Numbered from the stretch's first letter, positions 18,991 through 30,854 are shown. The stretch is 64,000 bases of DNA from Bactericera cockerelli (GCA_024516035.1 CM044963.1:31796425-31860424), one strand, 5' to 3'. Notes: a model not told the origin generated them from the letters alone. Made by a program: numbers and translations.

Positions 18991-20239
18991 AATTGAATTA
19001 TAGATTCAATTGAAGTACAATATAACACAAAAAGGACAGGGAATTCTTCTTATACTAAAAAAAATATAGTTATGTAGTGAAAATTAAATGAAAAGAAAAG
19101 AAGCAAAGTTTAGATTCGATTATAAGGGAATGGTTTCACTTGTAAAAATCAGGTACATAGTTTATTAATTTTAAACATGAGAGGACATAATACCGTTTTT
19201 GTATCAGATTATACTTTGTAGATAGAATTTGACTGGTAGCCAATGCAAACTTTAATTTGGTGTAGCATGGAAATCATGGAAACATAAGGTATAGCTTGAC
19301 AATTGACAGACCATTTTGATTAATGTTGAATTGGGGTAATGGTGGTTAGAAGTTGAGGGACGGTGAAGAAAAACTAGATGCACGTGGGCTCTTATGGAGG
19401 CTGGGCATGAATTCAGGAAGGTTATTCAGACTTGGGACAGTTCATTATGGGGAGATGATAGTCACCAGTGTTTGGGGCATACTAAGAGATGGTGATGATA
19501 GGGAAAACAGAAATAACTTGTTGCTTTGGTCTACATAATTTAGGACTCATGGTAATGGAGCTTTGCTGGTGTTTTGATAGTTAGTGGGGGATGATATCAC
19601 ACTTCAGCATGTTATGATCTGACACACCAGAAAGAGGATACCTGGGTTGGCCTCAGCCATCCTCTAGTTGTGTCAACTATTCCATTATTGATTAATAGAC
19701 TTGATGTTTATAAAAATAGATATTTTTACAAGGGTTTTAGATTTATAATTCCAGATTCTTGAATTCCTTATTGATGATGAAAGAAGAAACAATATTGAGA
19801 ATCTCAGAGGGGAAAAAAATCAATGCAACATGTATTGCAGTGGATTTGAGAATATGGAAATAATGTTAAGTCCCAAGTCCCAGATATCTGGAGGCTCTCC
19901 AGAGAAAAGATGAGGGTCAGATGACACAAGCCTTGTTTTTTCATTGGGATTTAGTGATACAGGCACAAATAGCACAATGATATGGTAGTGGCAAATAAGG
20001 GAACTGAAATTTTTTGGGATAAACAAGCTTTTAACTAGACAGGCTTGCTGTCTCACAATAGTGATGATCATAAAACCATTCATGCTTATTACATTACTTA
20101 CTTTACTTTTCATGTCCAGGACAACATATCTTTCATATCTTAGATTGGCCAGGGTAACCAGGGTTAGATCTTGTTGGGTACAGGGTTCATCCAATTGATT
20201 ACAGACAAGGAGAAGTTCATTTGTCTGCACCTGTCCACA

Positions 20240-21080
20240 GTGGCAGTCATTATTCTCTTCATATCCCCATTTCTATAGATTACAATAGATTCAATCAAAG
20301 GCTGGTGACACTCTAGTTTCCATAGTTCAACCTTGTGGACTTCAGTAATGTGAGTACAGCTGTCGATGCTTGTTGTCGTTCAAATAAAACTTTTCTTATT
20401 ACATTGATATTATTTTTTTTTTAAATAAATTTCCAATCCTTTGATTGTTAGTTCACTGTATTTTAATAATACACTACTCTTAACTACAAAAAAAGAAAGT
20501 TAGAAAGTAAAAAATAAAAATTGAGTTAAGGTTTTTTCCATTATTCCACCCTGCAAAATTCCCTATTTCATAGATAAAATTTCTCTATTCTCTTCTGAAG
20601 GGAAACTTTTGAGCTCTGGGTGGGGAAATGGAAAGAGTTTCATGGATTTTAACCATTTCAAACGTTCGTACAACACAATTTCGCAGGACATAATGTTCTT
20701 TCAACACAAATTCACCCAGCATAACGGTCGCACAGCACAATCGATTTCGATTATTATGCTGTATGAACTTGTGTTGAACGAACGCACACCGAAAAGAGTT
20801 TCATCTTTTTGGCGGAAAAAGCAAAATAATTCAAAATGTAAAACAAAAGTACAGAAGGTTTCTTTTACTTGTGATAAACGAAGTTGCTGATGCTCATTTG
20901 TCTGAAAATCCATACTTCAATCCAAGAATAAATTCATTAAATAGAAAAAAAGTATTAAATCTAGTACTCGTGGATTTTCTTCAATATTTGTTTGAAGCTC
21001 TTCAAGGGTAAGATACTCATTTTCACCAAAATTGATATCAATTACATGCAAATGCAATTGATTACCTACAGCACTTTTCT
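20240..21080. other. No gene recognised; contains periodic repeat block
   Basis: Apart from the ACAACACAA/ACAGCATAA block at 20663-20790, already seen at 11645-11815, this AT-rich stretch shows no exon, RNA gene or element ends. Confidence 0.4.
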
Positions 21081-21082
21081 TA

Positions 21083-21299
21083 ATCTGGGTTTAACGTTGC
21101 TTTCAACTGCAGGGTCATATCACGACGGCAGTGTTACCCTCCATTTACCTAAACCTGCTAACCACATTAACCTAAAACCTCATGCAGCCTGGGCTGGGCC
21201 GGAATGCCAACATCACAAATTCTTCACCTTGATGAATATTGCTTAACTTTGGTGATCCTACAAGGACTTGTGCATTCAATGAGCCATCAATGCTGGCTA
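21083..21299 (-). repeat. 5S-derived SINE, diverged copy
   Basis: TGGGTTTAACGTTGCTTTCA, ATATCACGACGGCAGTGTTA, CCTCATGCAGCCTGGGCTGG, TTGCTTAACTTTGGTGATCC and GTGCATTCAATGAGCCATCA follow the order of the 12146-12422 copy. It is minus-strand oriented, with the poly(A) end weathered. Confidence 0.7.
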
Positions 21300-22456
21300 C
21301 CCACAGCACACCCAGTGAAAATTTCTGATTGACACAACTATTATATTAATATTAATCAAACTGGGTAACACAGTTAGACCTGAATAAAACAGGAATGCAA
21401 CATATTTCACCTCAGAGATGTTTCATTATTGAAATCCAGGACTGTAGTACATCACATCACTAACAATTCTATCATTTAGATTTCAGCTTTTGGCCTTAGA
21501 ATCAAACCCTTAACTTCTTTTTTCTAAGTGAAAAACAATTTTCATTTGTTTAAAAATATATAAGCTTGAGAAATCTAGACTGAAAAACTAAAAATAAAAC
21601 CTTAAAGTAACAATTAATTTGTCTTGAAACTAGCAGCAATAAAAAAAAAAATCAATTTCTTGAGTAAATACCTACTGCTGAATTTTGAGGGCCCTAAAAC
21701 CATGTGCGTGTATTTTACCTATTGTACGCTTAAAGCTGGTTGGACATTCAGTCTGTATGTTGACAGACTGAATTTTTTTCTATAACGAGGTTTTCTAGTT
21801 GTTGCATAGGATTTTACATGATATTTTTGATATTTGGCTGGCATATTCTCCGAGAAGGTTATGTAAGGTGATATGATGACAAATTTTGCTAGGTTTTGGT
21901 TCTGGATGTAGGTATTATCCAAAGAATAATAACAAAAAATTGGTACTAGCTTATTTTAAAGAAAAGAACAAGCATTTAATTGAGAGAGATGTCAAGGTCA
22001 CACCACTCCAACAGAACTCAGTAGCTCTTCTTGGATACAGAATAAAACTACAAAAATTTCATCTTCAAACCACTAGGTCACAGCTTTGATTCCCACTGTG
22101 GCTATATTTTTTATTTATTTAAATTATGTTTTTAAATAAATATTTGGTTTGTTCTTTATTCTATGGACCATAGGTCCAATTGTCCTAAAAATCATACTAT
22201 CTAATTTCTCATTGAAAAATACATGAGCAGCAAATAATATCTTTTTATTTCCATAACCTAATAGGATGATATGCCAGCCATGCATCCAAAATCACACCTA
22301 AAATCCTATGGAGCAACTAGAAAGTAAAAACCCTGTATAATATAGGAATTTATCAACAGTGCTAGATGTACATATTATTTTGTGGATTGCATATGTTTTT
22401 CAGGGACACCTACATAAAATCTACTTTTTCTGATGTTCCAGGTAGAAAAATCCAGT
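21300..22456. other. Upstream region of the SMN gene
   Basis: AT-rich DNA without a recognisable exon. A good splice acceptor (TTTTTCTGATGTTCCAG) ends at 22441, 16 bp before the proposed SMN start. A 5' UTR exon could therefore exist further left, with the whole coding region in one exon. Confidence 0.4.
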
Positions 22457-23251
22457 ATGACAACAGAACAGGATGCTGCTGTTAGTATTCCAAACAATAA
22501 GGAGCCAGGTGTTCCAGAGACTGGGGAACAATTCAGTGTTGCGGTAGACTTCATTAGTCAAGCACCAGATGATTCAGAACTTATTGATGCTTATGAGAGG
22601 GCTGTTAAAAATGCCAAAGAGAAAATTTTTCAGAAGAGACCAGAGCTCAGATTGTTGGAAGAGAATGATAAGTCTGATGCACCAAATGAGAATTCTAATC
22701 TAAAGATTGCAAATAAGTTCAACAAACCCAAGAAGCAGAGAGCTAAAGGTAAAGGAAATTGGAAAAGTGGCCAGAGTTGTCGTGCTATTTTCAGTGGTGA
22801 TAATCAAGAATATGAGGCTGTGTTATGTACTCTCAATCCAGAAAGAGATGAGTGTGTTGTCAAATTTTCAGGTTATGGAAACAAAGAAAAAGTTCCACTC
22901 AGTTCTTTAACTCCATCATATGGACCCACAGCTATTCTTGAACAAAAAATAAGAGCTTCCACACTAGCTGAATCTACTGTCACTGATCTTAATGAGTCTT
23001 TCTACTCCCCTTCAAGCAGCACATGCAATTCTCACAAATTTATTCCTGCTGATCTGTCAGAGAATAGTTCTCTTGCCAGTAAGGCCATACCACCAATCCC
23101 TCCTCCACCATTTCTGGCAGGGCAGTCCATTGAGTCTACTGACTCTTTGTCTTCAGTTCTCATGGCTTGGTATATGGCTGGCTATCACACTGGTTTTTAT
23201 GCTGGATCTCTCCGTTCAAAGGAAAACAAACCTTATGGAAGGAAGGCTTGA
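22457..23251 (+). CDS. Smn: SMN, survival motor neuron protein homologue
   Basis: This 264-residue protein is the core of the SMN complex, which loads Sm proteins on snRNAs in the cytoplasm and acts in nuclear gems. Residues 38-56 (DDSELIDAYERAVKNAKEK) match the Gemin2-binding N-terminal helix. A basic linker leads to a Tudor domain at about 100-155, which includes CRAIFSGDNQEYEA and the aromatic cage residues and binds symmetric dimethylarginine tails of Sm proteins. A short proline run (IPPIPPPPF) precedes the YG box at 231-250 (SSVLMAWYMAGYHTGFYAG), the oligomerisation zipper. I chose the second ATG because the first (22433) lies across a splice acceptor-like TTCCAG. All coding sequence is in one exon. 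An ATTAAA signal lies at about 23290. Confidence 0.9.
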   Translation: MTTEQDAAVSIPNNKEPGVPETGEQFSVAVDFISQAPDDSELIDAYERAVKNAKEKIFQKRPELRLLEENDKSDAPNENSNLKIANKFNKPKKQRAKGKGNWKSGQSCRAIFSGDNQEYEAVLCTLNPERDECVVKFSGYGNKEKVPLSSLTPSYGPTAILEQKIRASTLAESTVTDLNESFYSPSSSTCNSHKFIPADLSENSSLASKAIPPIPPPPFLAGQSIESTDSLSSVLMAWYMAGYHTGFYAGSLRSKENKPYGRKA

Positions 23252-23561
23252 GTTAATTTAGCCTTTTTTTATTTAAACATATTTGTACATTAAATACTTT
23301 CTTCAGAAGTAAAGAGTCCATAGGAATAGAGATAAAATTCATTATATTTATTCCTATTGCAAATGATAGAAAATTTGAAGAAAAAAAAACTGAAGCTATG
23401 TTGTTGTAAAAACAAAATTGTTTTCTTCTTCATGAATTTCATCTTACTTTTTTCATTAATAAGAGTTTCATTTTCCTTTTTCAAACATTATGAAATAAAA
23501 TTACAATAAATATTTCAGATTACAATATAGGTAATTAGAATTTCCTTGAAGTGTTCAAGAT

Positions 23562-23661
23562 NNNNNNNNNNNNNNNNNNNNNNNNNNNNNNNNNNNNNNN
23601 NNNNNNNNNNNNNNNNNNNNNNNNNNNNNNNNNNNNNNNNNNNNNNNNNNNNNNNNNNNNN
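23562..23661. other. Assembly gap (100 N)
   Basis: A run of exactly 100 N is a conventional scaffold gap of unknown size. The SMN gene and the neuroligin exon lie on different contigs. Confidence 0.99.
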
Positions 23662-24114
23662 ACCAGAGTAAAAAGAAATTAATGTAATAGAATTCGAAAA
23701 GTACAGGAGGCTCTTTGTAATGTTGTGCTACCCCCAAAAATTGTAAAGAGGCCTTGTGCTTCACCACAAATAAAATTATACATAGTAATATTTATGTTTA
23801 ATAAATATTCAATAAAGAAAGAAGAAAGAATAGTATTAATATGTGTGGGATCGCGAATATCTTCATAATAAATTTCATTCACAACACAAAAAAGGATAGT
23901 AATACACGACATATTGTATATAGTAGGTAGTAGGTATTTGTCGTAAATTATATTTTAAAACTATGTTCTAGCTTTACAAACATTCTTCTTTTTACATGGT
24001 TTTCTTTTTGATCTCCGTGTCAACTAAGAGACAAAACTTTGACAGCCTCAAAAATAAGAAACCCTAGAAATAACAATAAAAGAAATCATTTCATCTGTCT
24101 CTCTCTTTTCCCAG

Positions 24115-24312
24115 GGTTTCTCAACCCCAGCCAGGACCACAGGGACCGCATGACGGCCAACTTCGGCCTCCTGGACCAGATCGCGGCCCTCCACTGGATC
24201 AAGGAGAACATAGGCGAGTTCGGAGGAGACCCCAACAATATCAGCCTCATGGGCCATGGCACTGGCGCGGCCTGCATCAACTTTCTGATGACGTCACCTG
24301 CCGTGCCGGATG
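24115..24312 (+). CDS. Neuroligin internal exon (partial gene)
   Basis: Neuroligins are postsynaptic adhesion proteins with a catalytically dead cholinesterase-like ectodomain that binds neurexin. This 198-bp exon has acceptor TCTTTTCCCAG and donor GTGAGT and enters and leaves in phase 1. It encodes the cholinesterase-fold core: FLNPSQDHRDRMTANFGLLD, then IAALHWIKENIGEFGGDP and SLMGHGTGAACINFLMTSPA. The nucleophile elbow reads GHGTG where an active esterase has G-x-S-x-G, which separates neuroligins from carboxylesterases. Flanking exons are not in the window. Reading past the donor meets an in-frame TGA within nine codons. The 3' end of this exon and its donor are the template of the tandem array that follows. 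Confidence 0.85.
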
Positions 24313-26948
24313 GTGAGTGGTTCATAATAATAATATGAGCTTCATGGCGCAGGCGCGGTCTGTATCAACTTTCTGATGACGTCACCTGCCGTGCCGGATG
24401 GTGAGTGGTTCATAATAATAATATCAGCTTCATGGCACAGGCGTGGCCTGCATCAACTTTCTGATGACGTCACCTGCCGTGCCGGATGGTGAGTGGTTCA
24501 TAATAATAATAATATCAGCTTCATGGCGCAGGGTCAGCCTGCATCAACTTTCTGATGACGTCACCTGCCGTGCCGGATGGTGAGTGGTTCATAATAATAA
24601 TAATATGAGCTTCATGGCACTGGCGCGGCCTGCATCAACTTTCTGATGACGTCACCTGCCGTACCGGATGGTGAGTGGTTCATAATAATAATAATAATAT
24701 CAGCTTCATGGCGCAGGCGCGGCCTCTATCAACTTTCTGATGACGTCACCTGCCGTGCCGGATGGTGAGTGGTTCATAATAATAATATGAGCTTCATGGC
24801 GCAGGCGCGGCCTGTATCAACTTTCTGATGACGTCACCTGCCGTGCCGGATGGTGAGTGGTTCATAATAATAATAATAATAATATATCAGCTTCATGGCA
24901 CTGGCGCGGCCTGCATCAACTTTCTGATGACGTCACCTGCCGTGCCGGATGGTGAGTGGTTCATAATAATAATAATATCAGCTTCATGGCGCAGGGTCAG
25001 CCTGCATCAACTTTCTGATGACGTCACCTGCCGTGCCGGATGGTGAGTGGTTCATAATAATAATAATATGAGCTTCATGGCACTGGCGCGGCCTGCATCA
25101 ACTTTCTGATGACGTCACCTGCCGTGCCGGATGGTGAGTGGTTCATAATAATAATAATAATATCAGCTTCATGGCGCAGGCGCGGCCTCTATCAACTTTC
25201 TGATGACGTCACCTGCCGTGCCGGATGGTGAGTGGTTCATAATAATAATATGAGCTTCATGGCGCAGGCGCGGCCTGTATCAACTTTCTGATGACGTCAC
25301 CTGCCGTGCCGGATGGTGAGTGGTTCATAATAATAATATCAGCTTCATGGCACAGGCGTGGCCTGCATCAACTTTCTGATGACGTCACCTGCCGTGCCGG
25401 ATGGTGAGTGGTTCATAATAATAATAATATATCAGCTTCATGTCACAGGCGCGGTCTGTATCAACTTTCTGATGACGTCACCTGCCGTGCCGGATGGTGA
25501 GTGGTTCATAATAATAATAATATATCAGCTTCATGGCGCAGGCGTGGCCTGTATCAACTTTCTAATGACGTCACCTGCCGTGCCGGATGGTGAGTGGTTC
25601 ATAATAATAATAATAATATCAGCTTCATGGAGCAGGCGCGGCCTGTATCAACTTTCTGATGACGTCACCTGCCGTGCCGGATAGTGAGTGGTTCATAATA
25701 ATATATAATATCAGCTTCATGGCACTGGCGTGGCCTCTATCAATTTTCTGATGACGTCACCTGCCGTGCCGGATGGTGAGTGGTTCATAATAATAATAAT
25801 AATATCAGCTTCATGGCACAGGCGCGGCCTCTATCAATTTTCTGATGACGTCACCTGCCGTGCCGGATGGTGAGTGGTTCATAATAATAATATCAGCTTC
25901 ATGGCACAGGCGTGGCCTGTATAAACTTTCTGATGACGTCACCTGCCGTGCCGGATGGTGAGTGGTTCATAATAATAATATCAGTTTCATGGCACTGGCA
26001 CGGCCTGCATCAACTTTCTGATGACGTCACCTGCCGTGCCGGATGGTGAGTGGTTCATAATAATAATAATATCAGCTTCATGGCGCAGGCGCGGCCTGTA
26101 ACAACTTTCTGATGACGTCACCTGCCGTGCCGGATAGTGAGTGATTCATAATAATATCAGCTTCATGGCACAGGCGTGGCCTGTATCAACTTTCTGATGA
26201 CGTCACTTGCCGTGCCGGATGGTGAGTGGTTCATAAAAATAATAATATCAAGCTTCATGGCGCAGGCGCGGCCTGTAACAACTTTCTGATGACGTCACCT
26301 GCCGTGCCGGATAGTGAGTGGTTCATAATAATATCAGCTTCATGGCACTGGCGCGGCCTCTATCAACTTTCTGATGACGTCACCTGCCGTGCCGGATGGT
26401 GAGTGGTTCATAATAATAATAATAATAATATCAGCTTCATGGCACTGGCGCGGCCTCTATCAACTTTCTGATGACTTCAACTGCCGTGCCGGATGGTGAG
26501 TGGTTCATAATAATAATAATAAAATATCAGCTTCATGGCGCAGGCGCGGCCTGTATAAACTTTCTGATGACGTCACCTGCCGTGCCGGATGGTGAGTGGT
26601 TCATAATAATAATAATAATATCAAGCTTCATGTCACAGGCGCGGTCTGTATCAACTTTCTGATGACGTCACCTGCCGTGCCGGATGGTGAGTGGTTCATA
26701 ATAATAATAATAATAATATCAGCTTCATGGCACTGGCGCGGCCTCTATCAACTTTCTGATGACGTCACCTGCCGTGCCGGATGGTGAGTGGTTCATAATA
26801 ATAATATCAGCTTCATGGCACAGGCGTGACCTGTATCAACTTCCTGATGACGTCACCTGCCGTGCCGGATAGTGAGTGGTTCATAATAATAATAATATCA
26901 GCTTCATGGCACAGGCGTGGCCTCTATCAACTTTCTGATGACGTCACA
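24234..26948 (+). repeat. Minisatellite of about 30 units copied from an exon-donor junction
   Basis: Units of about 85-105 bp repeat the last ~75 bp of the neuroligin exon, its 5' splice donor and a variable (ATA/AAT)n spacer. Each unit runs CAGCTTCATGGCGCAGGCGC, then AACTTTCTGATGACGTCACC, GTGCCGGATGGTGAGTGG and TTCATAATAATAAT. I count 30 occurrences of the TGATGACGTCAC core including the exon itself; one (about 26470) is mutated to GACTTCAA. Units differ at GCGCAGG/CACTGG/CACAGG and CTGCATC/CTGTATC/CTCTATC. Near 26210 and 26840 the consensus is slightly altered, and the array stops at 26948 with CACAAGC. Confidence 0.95.
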
Positions 26949-27041
26949 CAAGCTACTCTTTTTTATCACAAACATGGTATGATAGAACCCCAAACATCCA
27001 AGTACAGAACAGAACCAATATTTTCACGCTGGGGATAAAAC

Positions 27042-27860
27042 CCAGGACACTTAACATCTTCATCACACTTCTAATCTGTCATTTCACCTAACATCTTCAT
27101 CACACTTCTAATCGGTCATTTCACCTAACATAATTATTCATCACACTTCTAATCTGTCATTCCACCCAAAATCTTCATCACACTTCTAATCTGTCATTTC
27201 ACCTAACATCTTCATCACACTTCTGAGTAGTCACTGTGGCAGAGCGAGTTAGCGCGCTAGGCATTGCACACATGGTGACCTGGGTTCGATTCCCAGCGGG
27301 AGAGGATTTTTTCTGCTCTGTACTTGGATGTTTGGGGTCCAATCATACCTCGTGAGGAAAAATGAGTAGCTACTTTAATGTGAAGCAGCGACCAGTGGCA
27401 GAATCTTAGGCAAAAAATAATACAAGATATTGTAAATTAAAGTGGTAAAGTCCTATGATTCTGCGCTACCCACTAAAATTGTGACATAATAATAACACTT
27501 CTAATCTGTCATTTCACCTAACATCTTCATCACACTTCTAATCTGTCATTCCACACAAAATCTTCATCACACTTCTAATCTGTCATTTCACCTAACATCT
27601 TCATCACACTTCTAATCTGTCATTTCACCTAACATATTCATCACACTCCTAATCTGTTATTCCACCCAAAATCTTCATCACACTTCTAATCTGTCATTTC
27701 ACTTAACATCTTCATCACACTTCTAATCTGTCATTTCACCCAACATCTTCATCACACATCTAATCTGTCATTTCACCTAACATCTTCATCACACTTCTAA
27801 TCTATCATTTCACCTCACATCTTCATCACACTTTGAATCTGTCATTTCACCTACTTTTCC
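27042..27860 (+). repeat. Second minisatellite, about 37-bp units
   Basis: ATCTTCATCACACTTCTAAT plus CTGTCATTTCACCTAAC repeats about 15 times with single-base variants (CATTCCACCCAAA, ATCGGTCA). The array is interrupted by the SINE at 27225-27494. It directly follows the CRE-type array, separated by about 90 bp. Confidence 0.9.
27225..27494 (+). mobile_element. Full-length tRNA-derived SINE
   Basis: 270 bp with A box (CACTGTGGCAGAGCGAG) and B box (GACCTGGGTTCGATTCCC). A conserved body follows (TTTGGGGTCCAATCATACC, TCGTGAGGAAAAATGAGTAG, AGTGGTAAAGTCCTATGATT, CTGCGCTACCCACTAAAATT) and the 3' end is TGACATAATAAT. The target duplication ACACTTCT (27217-27224, 27495-27502) lies within the minisatellite unit. 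It is the best reference copy of this family in the window. Confidence 0.85.
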
Positions 27861-28384
27861 CACGAAGGTCGCTTTTCTTCCAAGGACAAACTAAACTAAA
27901 TAGGATGATTACGACCTTAAGCTTTCCTTTCCAGTGACAAAGGATAATTTTCAAATTAACCTCATTCTGACGTTCTTGTCAGAAAAGAAACTCTCTTTGT
28001 TACACCGTCTAGCATTAGTTCAAGCTCTGTTGCTTCTCTTGCGTGTTGCGACATTGCTAGTGGCAGGATTAGAAAGGCAGCATGCAGTATGCTTTAAAAT
28101 CGTTTTGAAATTTCTTTCAAAATTTGTTTCCTTGTGCTGTTGATGAAAAGTTCAAGCTCTGTTTCTTTGCTTTCTCAATGTGGTATGTTTAAAAAAAGTT
28201 ATCATATTTTCTGTTAATCACTTTCGTTATATCACAACTATTCAAACTCGCATTACTAAGGGCGAAATTAATAGAAAAGTTCTACATCACAAGTCTTTGC
28301 GAAGCGTCGGTTTTCCCTACTATACACCGTACGCAATCCGTGACTTAGCACCACAGAGGTAAATGCTATTAATTCCGCCCTAAA

Positions 28385-28466
28385 TTTACACTGAAACCGG
28401 AGCTTGAACCACCGACCTCCAGGTTACAAGTCCGCCGCCTTATCGATCAAGCTACTGAGGTCGGTT
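28385..28466 (-). repeat. tRNA-like SINE head
   Basis: In antisense: CCTCAGTAGCTTGATCGATA, then GGCGGCGGACTTGTAACCTG and GGTGGTTCAAGCTCC. It is the uninterrupted relative of the SINE split by the hAT at 128-1484. Confidence 0.55.
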
Positions 28467-28624
28467 TCAAAGTAGTATGCTTTAAAATAATCCCGATAAA
28501 AAGTTCAAGCTCTGTTTGTTTGCTTCAACATTCCGGATTTTTTTTTCAAAACACCTTTCCCTGTGATTTTTAGTTAAAGCTAAAACAGAATTGCTCAAAC
28601 CCACCCTAATAAAACTTGTAATAA

Positions 28625-28770
28625 GCCAGCGTTAAATGCATCGGAATTTGGCATACTAATCAAACCCAGGCTCGGTGAGGTTAATGTGGGTAGTAGGTTT
28701 GTGAGTTTCCTGCAAATGGAGGGTAACACCCCCCTCGTGATATGACCATGTAGTTGCAAAACAACGTTAA
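28625..28770 (+). repeat. 5S-derived SINE body fragment
   Basis: Plus-strand copy of the SINE body without the 5S head: CCCAGGCTCGGTGAGGTTAA, GTAGTAGGTTTGTGAGTTTC, GCAAATGGAGGGTAACACCC, TGATATGACCATGTAGTTGC and AACGTTAAAACCAA. Confidence 0.65.
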
Positions 28771-28794
28771 AACCAAATAGTAAGAAAAAATTGT

Positions 28795-28865
28795 AACACT
28801 CGGGACTTGAACTTCTGACCTGCAGAATCCCACCTTCTAACCTTTGAGGTACTGAGGTCAGTGAG
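28795..28865 (-). repeat. tRNA-like fragment
   Basis: CGGGACTTGAACTTCTGACC and CTTTGAGGTACTGAGGTCAG resemble the antisense tRNA-like heads elsewhere in the window. Short and diverged. Confidence 0.4.
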
Positions 28866-28867
28866 AA

Positions 28868-29030
28868 AGCTATGCGATGAAAGAGAGAGAAATAAAAGAG
28901 TTTAATATTTTAGGTTGTGAGAAATACAAGTGGTGAGAGAGAGACTGAAAGAGATAATGAGAGAGAGACAGAACGAGAGAAAGAGAGAGAGAGAAAGAGA
29001 GAAAGAGAGAGAGAGAAAGAGAATGAGAAG

Positions 29031-29062
<32 letters not shown>
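28868..29062. repeat. (GA)n-rich microsatellite
   Basis: GAGAGAGAGACTGAAAGAG-type tract with a pure (GA)n end. Open frames on both strands here are low-complexity by-products. Confidence 0.9.
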
Positions 29063-29065
<3 letters not shown>

Positions 29066-29499
29066 TGCTGAAACGATAAATAAATTTAAAACATGGCATT
29101 TATCCTTTGTAAACCGAATCCTGGTCAGAGATTCTCAACAAGAATAAATTGTTGCATTCTCCGAATTCAAATTCTTGCGGGAAGGAAAATTTTACAAAAC
29201 AAAATTTTCGGGTCAGATCTCTAGTTACAGTTTCAAATTCTTTGGGTGAGACTTTGAATCAAAACTGAAAGCTGTGGTGGGTTCGGAAAACTTTGGGTAT
29301 GATAGAAGGGGGGAATGGAGGTTGAGGAGGTGTTAGAGGGAGGTGTATGGATGTGGATAGTTTGTTAAAAGTATGTACTTCATTCGATAACCTAGATAAA
29401 ATAATTAAAATATCGCCTTATTTTTACTGCCCGATTAGGGCTAATGAATCACTGAAGTTTAACAACCGAAAGAAAGGTGAGGACTTCGTGATGCTGATT

Positions 29500-29745
29500 T
29501 TCCGGCCCAACCCAGGCTGGGTGAGGTTAATATGGGTAGCAGATTTGTGACTCTCCTGCAAACGGAGTGTAACACCCCCGTAACAAACCAGCTGCCCAAA
29601 TTAACCCAAGCCAGTATGAGCTGGGCCGGGAATAGCCAGCATCACGAGAGTACTAAATTAAACGGTCACCCATCCAAGTCCTAACCTCGCTGGACGTTGG
29701 TAGAACTAAAACTGGTGTATTAAGCTCAGCCAGCCTGGGTTGGGC
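29500..29745. repeat. Two 5S-derived SINE fragments in opposite orientation
   Basis: 29500-29577 is a plus-strand body (CCCAGGCTGGGTGAGGTTAA, ATGGGTAGCAGATTTGTGAC). 29578-29745 is a minus-strand head and body (GGGCCGGGAATAGCCAGCAT, GTCACCCATCCAAGTCCTAA, TCGCTGGACGTTGG). They abut at TAACACCCCCGTAACAAAC. Confidence 0.65.
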
Positions 29746-30059
29746 TGAGAATAGCTAGTATCACTAGAGGGTTAGATTTGAGTAATGCGAGTCTAATTCT
29801 CTCTCTCTCTCTATCTCTCTCTTTCTAAACCAATCTCCTTTATTCGTCCAAGTTAATCTAGCCCTTTTTTAAACGCCTTTTATGTCTCAATCATTATATC
29901 TCTCTCTGCAACCCACTCAATTACTCACTCACTGTATTCCTTTTGTCCGCTGCATTCACGATTACTTCCTTATCCGACACAAGTGAAGTATTCTAAAAAT
30001 CGAAACATACCCAGTAGTTTCTTTTCACAACAATAATAGATCTCAAAGTGGATAGAGTT

Positions 30060-30715
30060 AACAAAAGAATTTCTTTTGAAATAGAATATGGAAATGAGAG
30101 AGAGATTAAAAGAGAATGAAGATAAAACTTGAGAGACTAAAGAGCAAGAACTGTATAAGACATTAAAACTAAGAGAGCAGATCATGAGAAGGAATAGTAA
30201 AGAGAGAGAGAGAGAGCAGAGAGCGAGAGAGGTAAGAGAGAGAGGAAAAGAGAGAGGGTGAGAGGGATGTAAATGGAAGAGAAAGATAAAGATAATATAT
30301 GGAGAGAGAAGGAATAATAGAACGAGGGAGAGATATAATAAGGGAGAGAGTGTCTAAGATGTAGAGAGGTAGAAAAGAGAGAAAAATAATAAGAGAGAGA
30401 GAAAAATAATAAGAGAAAGAAATAGGAATGTAAAAGAGGGAGAAATAGAGAGAGATAATGAATGAGAAGAGAATAGTGAGAAAGAGAGAGAGAGAGGGAG
30501 GAGAGAGAAATGTAATAAGGAAGAGAGGAAAAGTGATACATAGAGAAAGAACGAATAAGAGAAAGATATAGAGAGATACATGAAGAGAGAGAGAAAAAAA
30601 CAACAAAAGAAAGAAGAAGGAATCTCAAGGAGGGAGGGAGGGAGAAATTGAGAGAGAGAGGTAATGAGAGAAAGAGGGTGGGATATAATAAGGGAGAGGG
30701 GATAAATAGAGAGCT
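30060..30715. repeat. Long GA-rich purine tract
   Basis: More than 600 bp of almost pure purine on the plus strand (GAGAGAG, AGAAAG, GGGAGGG). The minus-strand frames of 145-148 codons are Ser/Leu/Phe artefacts of this composition. Confidence 0.9.
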
Positions 30716-30854
30716 GGGATTACAATTTTAAATGTAAGAATATGAAGTGAAGACTATCCAGAATATTTTTTATGAACGCCTGATAATTATACTGATTATG
30801 CAATGTACAATGTTAAAATAAAATTTCATTAATTTATTCATTACTCAGTATATT

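Noticed and set aside
24828..26787. Repeated short frames with CINFLMTSPAVPDGEWF
   Set aside because: They restate the minisatellite units; each lacks an acceptor and ends within the (ATA)n spacer. Not independent exons.
27042..27860. CRISPR-like direct repeats
   Set aside because: Units are contiguous with no unique spacers, in a eukaryotic intron; a minisatellite.
30169..30628. Minus-strand frames of about 145 codons
   Set aside because: They arise from the GA-rich tract; low-complexity Ser/Leu/Phe only.
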